A stretch of 64,000 nt of DNA. Source: Candidatus Moranbacteria bacterium RIFCSPHIGHO2_01_FULL_55_24 (GTDB taxonomy: Bacteria > Patescibacteria > Paceibacteria > Moranbacterales > UBA1568). The number at the start of each line of letters is the position of its first letter. The stretch's first letter is position 1. The position numbers and the translations under genes are program-made. The stretch covers positions 16,034 through 80,033 of the forward strand of contig MFRW01000002.1 in the NCBI GenBank assembly GCA_001786575.1, in the 5' to 3' direction. Shown here one piece after another: positions 39,122-47,731 of this stretch. The notes beneath the pieces were generated by a model. The model ran no database searches and was not told the DNA's origin. It worked only from the letters and a program-made list of their open reading frames with translations.

Positions 39122-40056
39122 TTAAGACTGTCCTCATAACCGGTATTGCTGGTTTCCTCGGCAGCCATTTGGCTGAAAGATTGATTCATGACGGATATGC
39201 TGTGGTAGGACTGAAACTTGCGGATTCTGACCTCTGGAGGCTTGAACCTTTCGCAGAGAAGTTGAAACTCTATGATGCTGATTCCAGAGATTTTGAACGT
39301 ATCTTTACCGAGAATAAGATAGATTGCATCATTCATCTGGCAACATACTACACAAAAGACCACCCTTCTCCTGACGAGATGACGCAGATGATTGATGCGA
39401 ACATCAAGTCTCCTACGGAGCTCTGCGAGCTTGCGGACAATTATAACGTCAGATATTTCATCAATACTGGTACATTTTTCGAATATAAACTCGGAAGTCC
39501 TGATCTGATACAGGAAAATGATGAGAGAAGCGCATATAACTTCTACGCTGCCACGAAAATAGCCTTTTCGGAATTGCTTAGGTTTTTTACAGAGAAGAAA
39601 GATTTAACCGCTATCGATTTCAAGCTTTTTGCGCCGTTCGGAGAGAAGGATAATGAGAAGCTCATAGTATTCTTGGTAAAGTCATTGCTTGACGGGTCTC
39701 ATGTTGAATTTTCTGGAGGGGAGCAGGCTTGGAATTTCACGTATGTAGACGACATTATCGAGGCTTATGCATGCGCGCTTAAGAGAATGGATGGCCTTGC
39801 TGAAAAGTATACCGTGCTGAACGTCGGTTCCGGATCTACTGTGACTATTCGAGAGATTGTAGAAAAGTTGGAAAAGATATCCGGGAAAAAGCTTGATATC
39901 GAGTGGGGAGCCAAGACGTACAGAGAGAATGAAATTTTCCATGTGAATTGTGACAATTCCCGATTGAAAAAAGTCCTCGGGTGGGAACAGAAATTTGATG
40001 TAGACAGCGGATTGGAGAAAACATATCGTTATTATGCGACGGCAGCTAATCTATAG
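39118..40056 (+). CDS. SDR-family sugar-nucleotide reductase/epimerase (CDP-dideoxyhexose synthase-like)
   Basis: A 312-residue extended SDR protein with the NAD loop ITGIAGFLGSHLAERLIHDG, the NTGTFFEYK active-site strand and FYAATK (Tyr-x3-Lys), and TYVDDIIEAYACAL near the end. It starts at ATG 39118, overlapping the TGA of rfbH (ATGA). Position suggests the 4-keto reductase that finishes a CDP-3,6-dideoxyhexose: abequose, paratose or, with the RmlC-like protein that follows, ascarylose. The exact stereochemistry cannot be read. Confidence 0.84.
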   Translation: MIKTVLITGIAGFLGSHLAERLIHDGYAVVGLKLADSDLWRLEPFAEKLKLYDADSRDFERIFTENKIDCIIHLATYYTKDHPSPDEMTQMIDANIKSPTELCELADNYNVRYFINTGTFFEYKLGSPDLIQENDERSAYNFYAATKIAFSELLRFFTEKKDLTAIDFKLFAPFGEKDNEKLIVFLVKSLLDGSHVEFSGGEQAWNFTYVDDIIEAYACALKRMDGLAEKYTVLNVGSGSTVTIREIVEKLEKISGKKLDIEWGAKTYRENEIFHVNCDNSRLKKVLGWEQKFDVDSGLEKTYRYYATAANL

Positions 40057-40078
40057 GAATCAATAACATATTTTGAGT

Positions 40079-40561
40079 ATGGAAGAAAAAATACCAGGAG
40101 TAACGGGTAAGATGATCGAAGGGGTAGTGATAAAGAGACTTGCGAAAATTCCAGATGAGCGTGGATGCGTTTCCCATATGCTGAAGAAAGAGGATGCACA
40201 TTTCAATGGCTTTGGAGAGATCTATTTTTCTAGCGTCTATCCTGGAGCGATCAAGGCTTGGCATGTTCATAAGGAAATGGAGCTGAATTACGCTGTCATA
40301 TCAGGAGACATCAAATTCGCGCTCTACGATGATCGCGAGGGATCTCCGACTCGTGGTAATCTTATGGAAATTTTCATGGGAGAAAAGAATTATATCTTAG
40401 TAAAGGTTCCGGTCATGGTGTGGAACGGCTTCAAAGGTATCGGCAGTAAAGAGGCTATCGTTGCCAATTGTACGACGTTATCCCATCGTCCCGATGAGAT
40501 AGAGCGTTTAGATCCATTTTCGGATAAGATTCCGTACGACTGGGAATTAAAAAACGGGTAA
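40079..40561 (+). CDS. RmlC-like dTDP-4-keto-sugar epimerase family protein
   Basis: A 160-residue double-stranded beta-helix protein of the RmlC (3,5-epimerase) superfamily, with KRLAKIPDERGCVSHMLK, IKAWHVHKEMELNYAVISGD (His62, His64) and the downstream KVPVMVWNGFKGIG. It follows the SDR gene by 22 bases. In ascarylose-type pathways a similar protein (AscE) epimerises C-5 of the CDP-3,6-dideoxy-4-keto sugar before reduction, so this is the likely role. A TTG two codons upstream (40073) is an alternative start. It is also possible that it serves another sugar. Confidence 0.78.
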   Translation: MEEKIPGVTGKMIEGVVIKRLAKIPDERGCVSHMLKKEDAHFNGFGEIYFSSVYPGAIKAWHVHKEMELNYAVISGDIKFALYDDREGSPTRGNLMEIFMGEKNYILVKVPVMVWNGFKGIGSKEAIVANCTTLSHRPDEIERLDPFSDKIPYDWELKNG

Positions 40562-40573
40562 ACGAGGAATGCT

Positions 40574-43500
40574 ATGCGGATAAGTTTGGTTATTCCGGCG
40601 TATAATCGGGAAGCGCTCATTCGGGAGGCTATCGAGAGCGCTCTGGAGCAAACTGAAAAGATAGACGAAATCATTATCATAGATAATGATTCGCTCGATG
40701 CTACCTTTCGGATTGCAGAGGAGTATGTGGCGAAATATGATCATATCAAGGCCTTTAGGAATGAGAAGAACATTGGAATGATCAACAACTGGAACCGAGG
40801 GATCCAGAAGGCCACTGGAGACTACGTGAGCGTGCTGCATTCTGACGACATCATTCCCAAGAACTGGTGCGAGACCGTGAAGTCAGCCATTCGGAGGAAT
40901 GAGGGGAAAGATGTTGCTCTCTTTTTTGGTATTTATGCTTGTTTCCAGCGGAAGCAAGGGAAGATAGAAGTTGTCTCAAGGATTGAAAATTTTTCTAAAG
41001 ATACTTTTTTCCCAGCCGAAGAATCAGTAAAGAGGCTCTGGGAGAATTTTTATGGGAATCCGAATTGTTCCGCGGCCATAGTTTATAAGAAGTCTCTTTT
41101 TGATGAAATTGGATATTTTAACCCGGACAAAGGCGTGGAGGCGGATCAGGATTTCCACATACGGGTTCTCAATAGGTATAATTCCTATTTCATCGACCAG
41201 GAACTTTTGTATTACAGGCGCCACGAATTTCAGGGATACGATTTCAAGCAAGAGACTGAATCGGCCGAGACGAGCCTAAAGCGTCTCCTGAATGCTGTCA
41301 GCATCCAGAAGGAGAATCTGAAAGATCCAGAGCTAGTCAAATATACCTATTGTGGCGTCCTGCTCTACGCTCTCAAATTCTTGTTAACGCTCCATTTCAG
41401 CCAGGCGCTCCGCTTGTTCAAAATACCAGGTATTTTCAATCGGAAGACGCTTACGAATTTCCCGAGATTTTTTTGGATGCTCGTTTCTCGAAAATATTTC
41501 AATAAATCTTTCATACTTAAATTTAGGAAAACCAGGATTTCTCTCCTTTTCTTTCTGTTTTCCTGTCTGGTTCTGCGATCTTTGATTTTTTCAAGCTACG
41601 AGGGTATTGGACATAATTGGGATTGGGGATTCCCAGCTATGCAGCCGATGTTTGAGAGGATTAACGAGCTTTCGGAGTACTCTTGGAATGGCTTTGGCTT
41701 AGGAAAAGAGCTCAATTTACAGGCTCATTTTGCGGTTAATGAGATCATCTCTTGGTCTGGGGCGATCTTAGGTACCAAATGGGCCGTAGTATTGCTTATT
41801 TTCAGTACGTTGACTATCTCCTTTTTTTCATTCAAGCCGTTACTTGATTTCCTAAGCGGACGGAAGTCCGATCTTCACTATTTACCGAGCGTCCTCTACG
41901 CTTTCTCGCCGTTTCTTTTCAATGAGATTATCGGTGGGTCTTGGTATATGTGGGTTTCATATGCTTTTGCCCCGGTTCTTTTCTTGAATCTGATCCGATA
42001 TGTGCATTTTAGAAGATTGAAACATCTCACGGGATATTTATTGGCCACGGTTTTCGTGTTGATATCTCTGCAGAACTTCGTAGTCATCGAATCGATTGCG
42101 GCGGTATTTCTTCTTTTTAATATGATCCTTAACAGGGATCATTTGGAGAATGTCAAGGGTTTGGTCGCAGGCTATCTTTGGGCGCATCTCATTTTGTTTC
42201 TCGCTAGTCTTTATTGGATAGTCCCTTTCATCTACTCTCTCAAGACATTCTATCTGATGGTTACAAGCGTTTCCTTTACGGGCGGCTTCGAAGGCATCCG
42301 TGATATTACCCAGGGCGTGCTCGAGATATTTTCTTTGGCAGGATATTTGGATAGGAATATGTATTATCATGCTATCCCTGATGGAGCCCTTCTCCTTTTC
42401 AACATTTCTGTGGCAGCGTTTTGGGTAATGCTTTCTGCGACTTTTTTTCTCAAGCGACAGGAGGAGAAACAAAAAAAGAACGTGTTGCTCTGGTTTTCCA
42501 TACTGATACTCCTGATTCTCGTTATCAAAGGAGGAAATGCTCCCTTCGGAAGCCTCACAATGTTCATCTTCCAGCATTTCCCATTGATGTCGCTATACAG
42601 AAGTCCGCAGCATCTGATGTTTGCGGCAGCCTTTCTTGTCCCGATACTCATGGCCTTGACAATCCATTCTTTTATCCGGAGCGGATTTTCAAAAAAAACG
42701 GTAATAGTTCTTTTTCTTCTGATTATCGGCTTTTGGACAAGCGCCTGGTGGCTGAATGGTGACCTGGGCCGTGAGATATTAAGTGCCAAGAAGAAGGACC
42801 ATATAGATCTCTACACCATCGCTCCGACTCTGCGAAAGATTTATGAATACAATGAGAACAGTTTTTTGGCGCATCGTATCCTCTTCCTTCCTACAGCTTT
42901 CAGTCCTGATTACTTGCCGAATGAGTATCAAAGAAAAGCCCAAGGCGGCCAGCCGGAATATTCATATCTTAAGAACCCGACTTTTAGCGCAGAGTTCAAT
43001 GCTCTCGCAGGCCTTATCGATGATAAGCTCTGCTATAACGAAGAATTCGACCTCCTGAAATACCTTTCGATTACCAACACCCGATATGTTTCGCTCCGGG
43101 AAGATATCTATCCGCACCATTCTAAATGTGGAATTTTTAAGGTTTGGGATGCGGATCATACTCGTAAGCTCATTGAAAATACAGCTGGTTTAGCGCCTGT
43201 CAACGGATTAGAGGGATTGTACTTAGTAGGGGATGAATACTTCTTGCAGCGTTTCTTCGTTCCGAAAAAAGTCGTTGTATCGGACCGTGAGGTTGAAAAT
43301 ATTCCCGATATCGTTTCTACGGACGACTACGAGGTTGGTACAGCGCTCTTCCTGAAGAGTCAGAATAAAGAAAGGACTGACGTGCTGGACACAGCTAGTA
43401 TCGCGCGGATATCTGGCAGAGATAAGGATCCGACGTTGGAATTTAAGAAAATAAGTCCCGTGAAATACAGGATGAGGATTCATGGCGCGAAGGGCGTGTT

Positions 43501-44068
43501 CCCGCTCGTTTTTAATGAGAGTTTCCATGAAGGATGGAAGCTGTATCCCGGAGAATCTGATAGTGTGCTGTTTTCAGCTTCTGCAGCGGGTAGGATCGGA
43601 AATTATCATGTTATTGACGGCAATGTCGAAAATCAGGCGAGTCAAGATGAATTAGAGCGATATATCCGAAGAGGATGGGTTACTGGTTTTGGAGAAACAA
43701 ATAATATCAGTTTCGTCTCTAAGGATTTTCGAGGCGCTATCCAAAATAATAATTTACCCGATGGGGATTTCTGGGAAAACTGGTTTCGGAAAGGATCTTT
43801 GAATGGCGTCTCTGGGCATCTGGTGGTGAACGGATATGCGAATGCTTGGATTATCGATCCGGAAGAAGCATGCTCTGCGAGGGCTGCTTTCTGCAAGAAG
43901 AATCAGGATGGCACATATGATTTTGAGATTGTGGCCGAATTTTGGCCCCAGAGGCTTATGTCTCTTGGCCTAGGACTCTCGGTTGCGGGATTGGCAGTAT
44001 TTCTGGTATTTTTCGGTATTGTACGGATGGTAAAAGCAGCTCGGACTGGCAAGGGGGAAGCATTGTGA
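40574..44068 (+). CDS. Fusion of a GT2 glycosyltransferase to a GT-C-like membrane protein
   Basis: A 1164-residue protein. Residues 1 to about 230 form a complete GT2 domain: LVIPAYNREALIREAIESAL, DNDSLDAT, LHSDDIIPKNW as the DXD region and GYFNPDKGVEADQDFHIRVL. After a linker the protein continues at about residue 325 with roughly a dozen membrane segments. A large soluble part of about 300 residues follows, and the last membrane segment lies near residues 1135-1155. The membrane half resembles GT-C polyprenyl-sugar transferases and is similar in layout to the separate protein at 45147. The start has a Shine-Dalgarno (ACGAGGA). One polypeptide could thus make a lipid-linked sugar inside and use it outside. 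Confidence 0.85.
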   Translation: MRISLVIPAYNREALIREAIESALEQTEKIDEIIIIDNDSLDATFRIAEEYVAKYDHIKAFRNEKNIGMINNWNRGIQKATGDYVSVLHSDDIIPKNWCETVKSAIRRNEGKDVALFFGIYACFQRKQGKIEVVSRIENFSKDTFFPAEESVKRLWENFYGNPNCSAAIVYKKSLFDEIGYFNPDKGVEADQDFHIRVLNRYNSYFIDQELLYYRRHEFQGYDFKQETESAETSLKRLLNAVSIQKENLKDPELVKYTYCGVLLYALKFLLTLHFSQALRLFKIPGIFNRKTLTNFPRFFWMLVSRKYFNKSFILKFRKTRISLLFFLFSCLVLRSLIFSSYEGIGHNWDWGFPAMQPMFERINELSEYSWNGFGLGKELNLQAHFAVNEIISWSGAILGTKWAVVLLIFSTLTISFFSFKPLLDFLSGRKSDLHYLPSVLYAFSPFLFNEIIGGSWYMWVSYAFAPVLFLNLIRYVHFRRLKHLTGYLLATVFVLISLQNFVVIESIAAVFLLFNMILNRDHLENVKGLVAGYLWAHLILFLASLYWIVPFIYSLKTFYLMVTSVSFTGGFEGIRDITQGVLEIFSLAGYLDRNMYYHAIPDGALLLFNISVAAFWVMLSATFFLKRQEEKQKKNVLLWFSILILLILVIKGGNAPFGSLTMFIFQHFPLMSLYRSPQHLMFAAAFLVPILMALTIHSFIRSGFSKKTVIVLFLLIIGFWTSAWWLNGDLGREILSAKKKDHIDLYTIAPTLRKIYEYNENSFLAHRILFLPTAFSPDYLPNEYQRKAQGGQPEYSYLKNPTFSAEFNALAGLIDDKLCYNEEFDLLKYLSITNTRYVSLREDIYPHHSKCGIFKVWDADHTRKLIENTAGLAPVNGLEGLYLVGDEYFLQRFFVPKKVVVSDREVENIPDIVSTDDYEVGTALFLKSQNKERTDVLDTASIARISGRDKDPTLEFKKISPVKYRMRIHGAKGVFPLVFNESFHEGWKLYPGESDSVLFSASAAGRIGNYHVIDGNVENQASQDELERYIRRGWVTGFGETNNISFVSKDFRGAIQNNNLPDGDFWENWFRKGSLNGVSGHLVVNGYANAWIIDPEEACSARAAFCKKNQDGTYDFEIVAEFWPQRLMSLGLGLSVAGLAVFLVFFGIVRMVKAARTGKGEAL

Positions 44069-44093
44069 CAAGCCCTGAAAACTTTGTTAAGAT
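44065..44093 (+). promoter_or_regulatory. Possible promoter at the end of the fusion gene
   Basis: GTGACA (44065-44070), 17 bases, TAAGAT (44088-44093) with TGT in front. The spacing is exact; both hexamers have mismatches. It would drive 44146-47668 independently. Confidence 0.4.
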
Positions 44094-44145
44094 GGCATAG
44101 GAAAGGTGAAACTTCGTTCTAAGTGATTTTCGAAAGCGATGCATA

Positions 44146-45132
44146 ATGTATAATGCTTTTTTTAAAAAAAACTACCAGTACATATTTATTTTTTTTGTTT
44201 TTCTATTGGTACTTTTTAACCATTATTTTATTATTCCCAGCGAGACAGAGGAGGTAAAGAGTGAGAAGGGGATTCCTTCTGAAATTCCATTTTTGGATAA
44301 TAAGGATACAGAAAAGGCGTACAAAAATATCTTGCAGTCAAAACAAGGGGATGTTTTTAGGGTAGGGTTCTTCGTAAAAGCCGATCATGATCAGGTTCTC
44401 GAGGTGTTCTTGGAGTCTGCTCTCAATGAAAAGTTGAAGGTGGGTGAAATCGCAGTCAGTGATTCTGGCGAGTGGGAATATAAAGAGCTGGTTTTTGTCA
44501 CTCCTGATCGCTATGATTCTCTTGCGATAAGCCTGAAGCAAGGAGAGTTGATTTCTAGAAAATGGGACAACAAAGTCGTATATCTTGAGTCTTTCCTCAT
44601 AACTCGGATAGATATTGATAAGTCACGGATCGCGACCCTTTCTCCGACCATATCTGATGTATCAGGCATAGAGCGTGCGAGGCTTGAGGATATCGGAGGA
44701 GCTTATCTCTATACCTACTCATACCAGAATAAAGAGATCGATTATCAGAATTTGTTTGACTCAAGCGGGACGGTCCATTTCGATGATGACGATAGAATCG
44801 TTGTCGGGGAGGGTAAGAGGAGTGAGTTTTTTACATATAAATTTGATACGTTTTATCCCTTTGAGAAGTTTGTGTTTCAGGCAGTTCAAGATGGGAAATC
44901 ATCAAAAGAACTTCATCTGGAGTATTCTTTCGATAATTCCTTTTGGAGGGAGATAAGCTATGCTCAAGAAAAGGGCGATCATCAAGAATTCTTCTTAACT
45001 ATCCACGGCAACCAGAAAGAGAAGACGGTCTATATTCGGACGACTTATGACGGTGATGAGAAGAAAAAGAAAACTTTTGGTCTAGCTGAATTTTCGGTAA
45101 TGGCGACTATTCAGAAAGCGCCTAAAAATTAG
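44146..45132 (+). CDS. Single-pass membrane protein with an extracytoplasmic domain, unknown function
   Basis: A 328-residue protein: a short cytoplasmic N-terminus, one membrane segment (about residues 10-30, YQYIFIFFVFLLVLFNHYFII) and a long soluble part that looks beta-rich, probably two sandwich domains (about 50-165 and 190-320) by the alternation of hydrophobic and polar residues. I do not recognise a family. It lies between the GT2/GT-C fusion and another GT-C-like protein, and its last base is the first base of the next frame's possible GTG, so the three genes are likely one functional group. It may be an extracytoplasmic partner of the GT-C enzymes. Confidence 0.8.
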   Translation: MYNAFFKKNYQYIFIFFVFLLVLFNHYFIIPSETEEVKSEKGIPSEIPFLDNKDTEKAYKNILQSKQGDVFRVGFFVKADHDQVLEVFLESALNEKLKVGEIAVSDSGEWEYKELVFVTPDRYDSLAISLKQGELISRKWDNKVVYLESFLITRIDIDKSRIATLSPTISDVSGIERARLEDIGGAYLYTYSYQNKEIDYQNLFDSSGTVHFDDDDRIVVGEGKRSEFFTYKFDTFYPFEKFVFQAVQDGKSSKELHLEYSFDNSFWREISYAQEKGDHQEFFLTIHGNQKEKTVYIRTTYDGDEKKKKTFGLAEFSVMATIQKAPKN

Positions 45133-45146
45133 TGAGCTTACTATCT

Positions 45147-47324
45147 ATGGGATTGAAGGGCTTTTTGCAAGCGTGTAGATGGGAAATAGGAGGGCTTCTC
45201 TTGCTCCTGTTCTGCGTATGCATAAACCTTTTTCCGTCAGGCTACATCATCCTTGGCGGGGATGTGCTTCAAGCTCTCAACCTCTCGGAAAATTTCAAGT
45301 ATTTCTATTACGAAGACTGGTTCCGTCAGTCTTTTCTCTTTTATGGGATTTTCTATTTTCTGGATATGCTCGGTGTGAGCGATACGGGACAATTGTCATG
45401 GTATTTGGGAATATTTTTAGTCGGATCATATCTTTCCTTTTTGGCCTTTTGTTCGCTCTTGTTTCCAAAATCACCGAAAGTGGCCAGAGTTTTAGGGGCG
45501 TTATTCTATGCCACAAATATCTATACGCTCTATATTTTTACTGCTACTTGGGGATACATCTCCTATCAGACGCTTTATATCTTTATTCCAGCGCTGGTCG
45601 GTTTATATATAAAGGTTCTCGAAACGAAACAGCCTCTTTTCGTAGTACTTTTCTTTTTGGCGGCATTTCTCGCTTCCATAGGCTTCAGTAATCCGGCATT
45701 TGCACTGGGTCTGGGAATATTTTTCTTCATCCTCACGCTACTGCTTTTTTTCACAGGATTCATATCATTTGACTGGCGAGCAGTCAGCAGGATAACACTC
45801 CTTATTTTAGGATCAGTATTGCTCAATGCCTATTGGATACTGCCAGTTATTCCGCAATTGCGAGGCGGTATAGAAGGCGTGTATGCATCCGAATTTGTGG
45901 ATTTGAAGGAGAGGCTTGAAAAGACCTCGAATGCCATATTCGATACTATCCGGCTCATGCCGACAAGTGAGCAAAATCGTTATTATCCCTCTAATTTCCC
46001 TTACCCCAACATCTCTTGGATGGAAGATGGTATTTTGCTTCTCGCTTTCGTGCCGTTTTTCGTTGTTTTATTCGGGTTTATCTTGAGAAAGGAAAAGAGG
46101 GAATGGGTACTCTATACAATATTCTTGGCGCTCTTTACGGTCTTTGTCGCGCTGGTAGCGCGAATACGTTTTCCATTCGATGCTATGAACAGTTTCCTTT
46201 TCCAGCTTCCCGGATTCAATACACTAAGGGGGTACGATAAGCTTGCGACTTTTACCCCGTTTCTCTTAAGCGCACTTCTCTTTCTAGCTCTTCTTTCTCT
46301 GCAGGGAAAGAGATACTATCGGACTGCGATGATCGGATTTTTCGTTGTGATAGTGGTCTTAGCTTTGCCGTTTTATGTTGGCGGAATACAGACTAAGTTG
46401 AGTTATATCCTTTCTGGCCAGAAAGAGAAAGATTTTCGGACGGCGAAGCAGAGTGCTCTTGTGAAGGTGCCGGAAGCGTACTATGACGTTAAGCCTCTTC
46501 TGCAGGAAGCTCGGGATGACAGCAAGATTGCCATGTTGCCATTCTCGCCAGGATCCAGCGTAGGAAGAGTGAATTTCCCAGCCTGGAAGGTGAATGGGCC
46601 CAATATTGTGAAGGATCTCTACGGAAAGAGGTTTATCGAACTTTATGAGTACTCTATACCTGGTTGGATGTTCGCTCAAGATTTTGAGAACACTCGTTAC
46701 GATCCGGAATGGATAGTCGACCTGTATGGGCTTCTTGGAACGAAATATATCTTCTACCACAAAGATGCTAAGAAGAAGGCTCTTGAGGAAATGGAGGATT
46801 CTCGTAGATATTTGGAAAACGTCGGCGCTTTGCGGCTGGTGCGTGATACCGAATCTTTTTACCTCTACACTCTGGAAGAGAACCGAGTTGTTCCTTATGT
46901 CTATACATCCCCGAGCGCCCTCGTTCTTGATCCGACCCCTGAAGGGCTTTCTCGAGCAGTCAGTGATTTTCGGAATCGAATCTCGTCCCCGGAATATCAC
47001 CGCAAGAATCCGAAAGAGCTACAAGTGGAGATTCCGGATACCCTTGGAATCGGTTCGGAAATCTTTTTGAATGAAAAGTACGATCCTCTCTGGGTCGCAG
47101 AATATGTCTCTCTGCAAGGGGAACACATCAGGATAGAAAGAGATACCTCGGTAAAGTATGCGAATGCATGGAAGACGGATCGGGTTGTGGCTGGTGAGGA
47201 TATAGAAATTTATTATCTGCCGTTCAAATTTTTCCGTATCGGTCTAGTCTTATCAGGATTGACATTATTGGTTGTCGTTTTTGGCATGGTTTGGGTGCTT
47301 CGGAAAAAGGGTGATAATGTATAA
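45147..47324 (+). CDS. Large polytopic GT-C-like membrane protein
   Basis: A protein of about 725 residues with about 12 membrane segments in the first 430 residues, a soluble part (about 435-690) and a final membrane segment near 695-715. The early loop FPSGYIILGGDVLQALNLSENFKYFYYEDWFRQS contains an acidic cluster typical of GT-C transferases. The layout matches the membrane half of the 40574 fusion and the arabinofuranosyltransferase-like membrane GT-C group. I could not assign a donor. A GTG at 45132 is possible; I chose ATG 45147 from the TATG context. The next gene begins 5 bases after its stop. Confidence 0.8.
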   Translation: MGLKGFLQACRWEIGGLLLLLFCVCINLFPSGYIILGGDVLQALNLSENFKYFYYEDWFRQSFLFYGIFYFLDMLGVSDTGQLSWYLGIFLVGSYLSFLAFCSLLFPKSPKVARVLGALFYATNIYTLYIFTATWGYISYQTLYIFIPALVGLYIKVLETKQPLFVVLFFLAAFLASIGFSNPAFALGLGIFFFILTLLLFFTGFISFDWRAVSRITLLILGSVLLNAYWILPVIPQLRGGIEGVYASEFVDLKERLEKTSNAIFDTIRLMPTSEQNRYYPSNFPYPNISWMEDGILLLAFVPFFVVLFGFILRKEKREWVLYTIFLALFTVFVALVARIRFPFDAMNSFLFQLPGFNTLRGYDKLATFTPFLLSALLFLALLSLQGKRYYRTAMIGFFVVIVVLALPFYVGGIQTKLSYILSGQKEKDFRTAKQSALVKVPEAYYDVKPLLQEARDDSKIAMLPFSPGSSVGRVNFPAWKVNGPNIVKDLYGKRFIELYEYSIPGWMFAQDFENTRYDPEWIVDLYGLLGTKYIFYHKDAKKKALEEMEDSRRYLENVGALRLVRDTESFYLYTLEENRVVPYVYTSPSALVLDPTPEGLSRAVSDFRNRISSPEYHRKNPKELQVEIPDTLGIGSEIFLNEKYDPLWVAEYVSLQGEHIRIERDTSVKYANAWKTDRVVAGEDIEIYYLPFKFFRIGLVLSGLTLLVVVFGMVWVLRKKGDNV

Positions 47325-47329
47325 AATAT

Positions 47330-47668
47330 ATGGCTATGAATGACGAAAAAAAGCTAGACATGAAAAAGCTTGTTTTAGAAAGAAAAGCGGATGTCATCTG
47401 TCTGTTGCTTGGAGTCGCTTTAGGCATATACTTTGACTGGAGTATCGTTGAGATTATCATTTTTCTTGTCTTTATCTGGTCGATCCTCTGGTCGATCCCG
47501 AGCCGTTTTCTCGTCGGTCCAGCGATATTCTTTCTTGCTCTTACCCCGCTACTTCTCATGCTTGATCGGAAGGAACGCGCGGAAGAATTCGCTATCTACA
47601 CTTACTATTTCCTCGCTATGGCGGTAATCCGGGGAATCATAGAGGTTCGGAAGGAAAAAACGGACTAG
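47330..47668 (+). CDS. Small membrane protein, unknown function
   Basis: A 112-residue protein with a charged N-terminus (KKLDMKKLVLERKADV) and three hydrophobic segments (about 22-38, 40-55, 60-78, with a fourth weak one near 88-100). No family recognised. It starts 5 bases after the GT-C-like gene and ends the low-GC block; the next gene has higher GC and a possible promoter of its own. It may be an accessory subunit of the preceding membrane enzyme. Confidence 0.75.
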   Translation: MAMNDEKKLDMKKLVLERKADVICLLLGVALGIYFDWSIVEIIIFLVFIWSILWSIPSRFLVGPAIFFLALTPLLLMLDRKERAEEFAIYTYYFLAMAVIRGIIEVRKEKTD

Positions 47669-47690
47669 TAAGGTACGAATTCGAAGAAAT

Positions 47691-47719
47691 TTGGCGAAAT
47701 TGCCGATTTTCGGTATCAT
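47691..47719 (+). promoter_or_regulatory. Possible promoter before the second GtrB-like gene
   Basis: TTGGCG (47691-47696), 17 bases, TATCAT (47714-47719). Imperfect boxes, exact spacing; it lies at the base-composition boundary. Confidence 0.45.
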
Positions 47720-47731
47720 AGAGGCAAGAAT

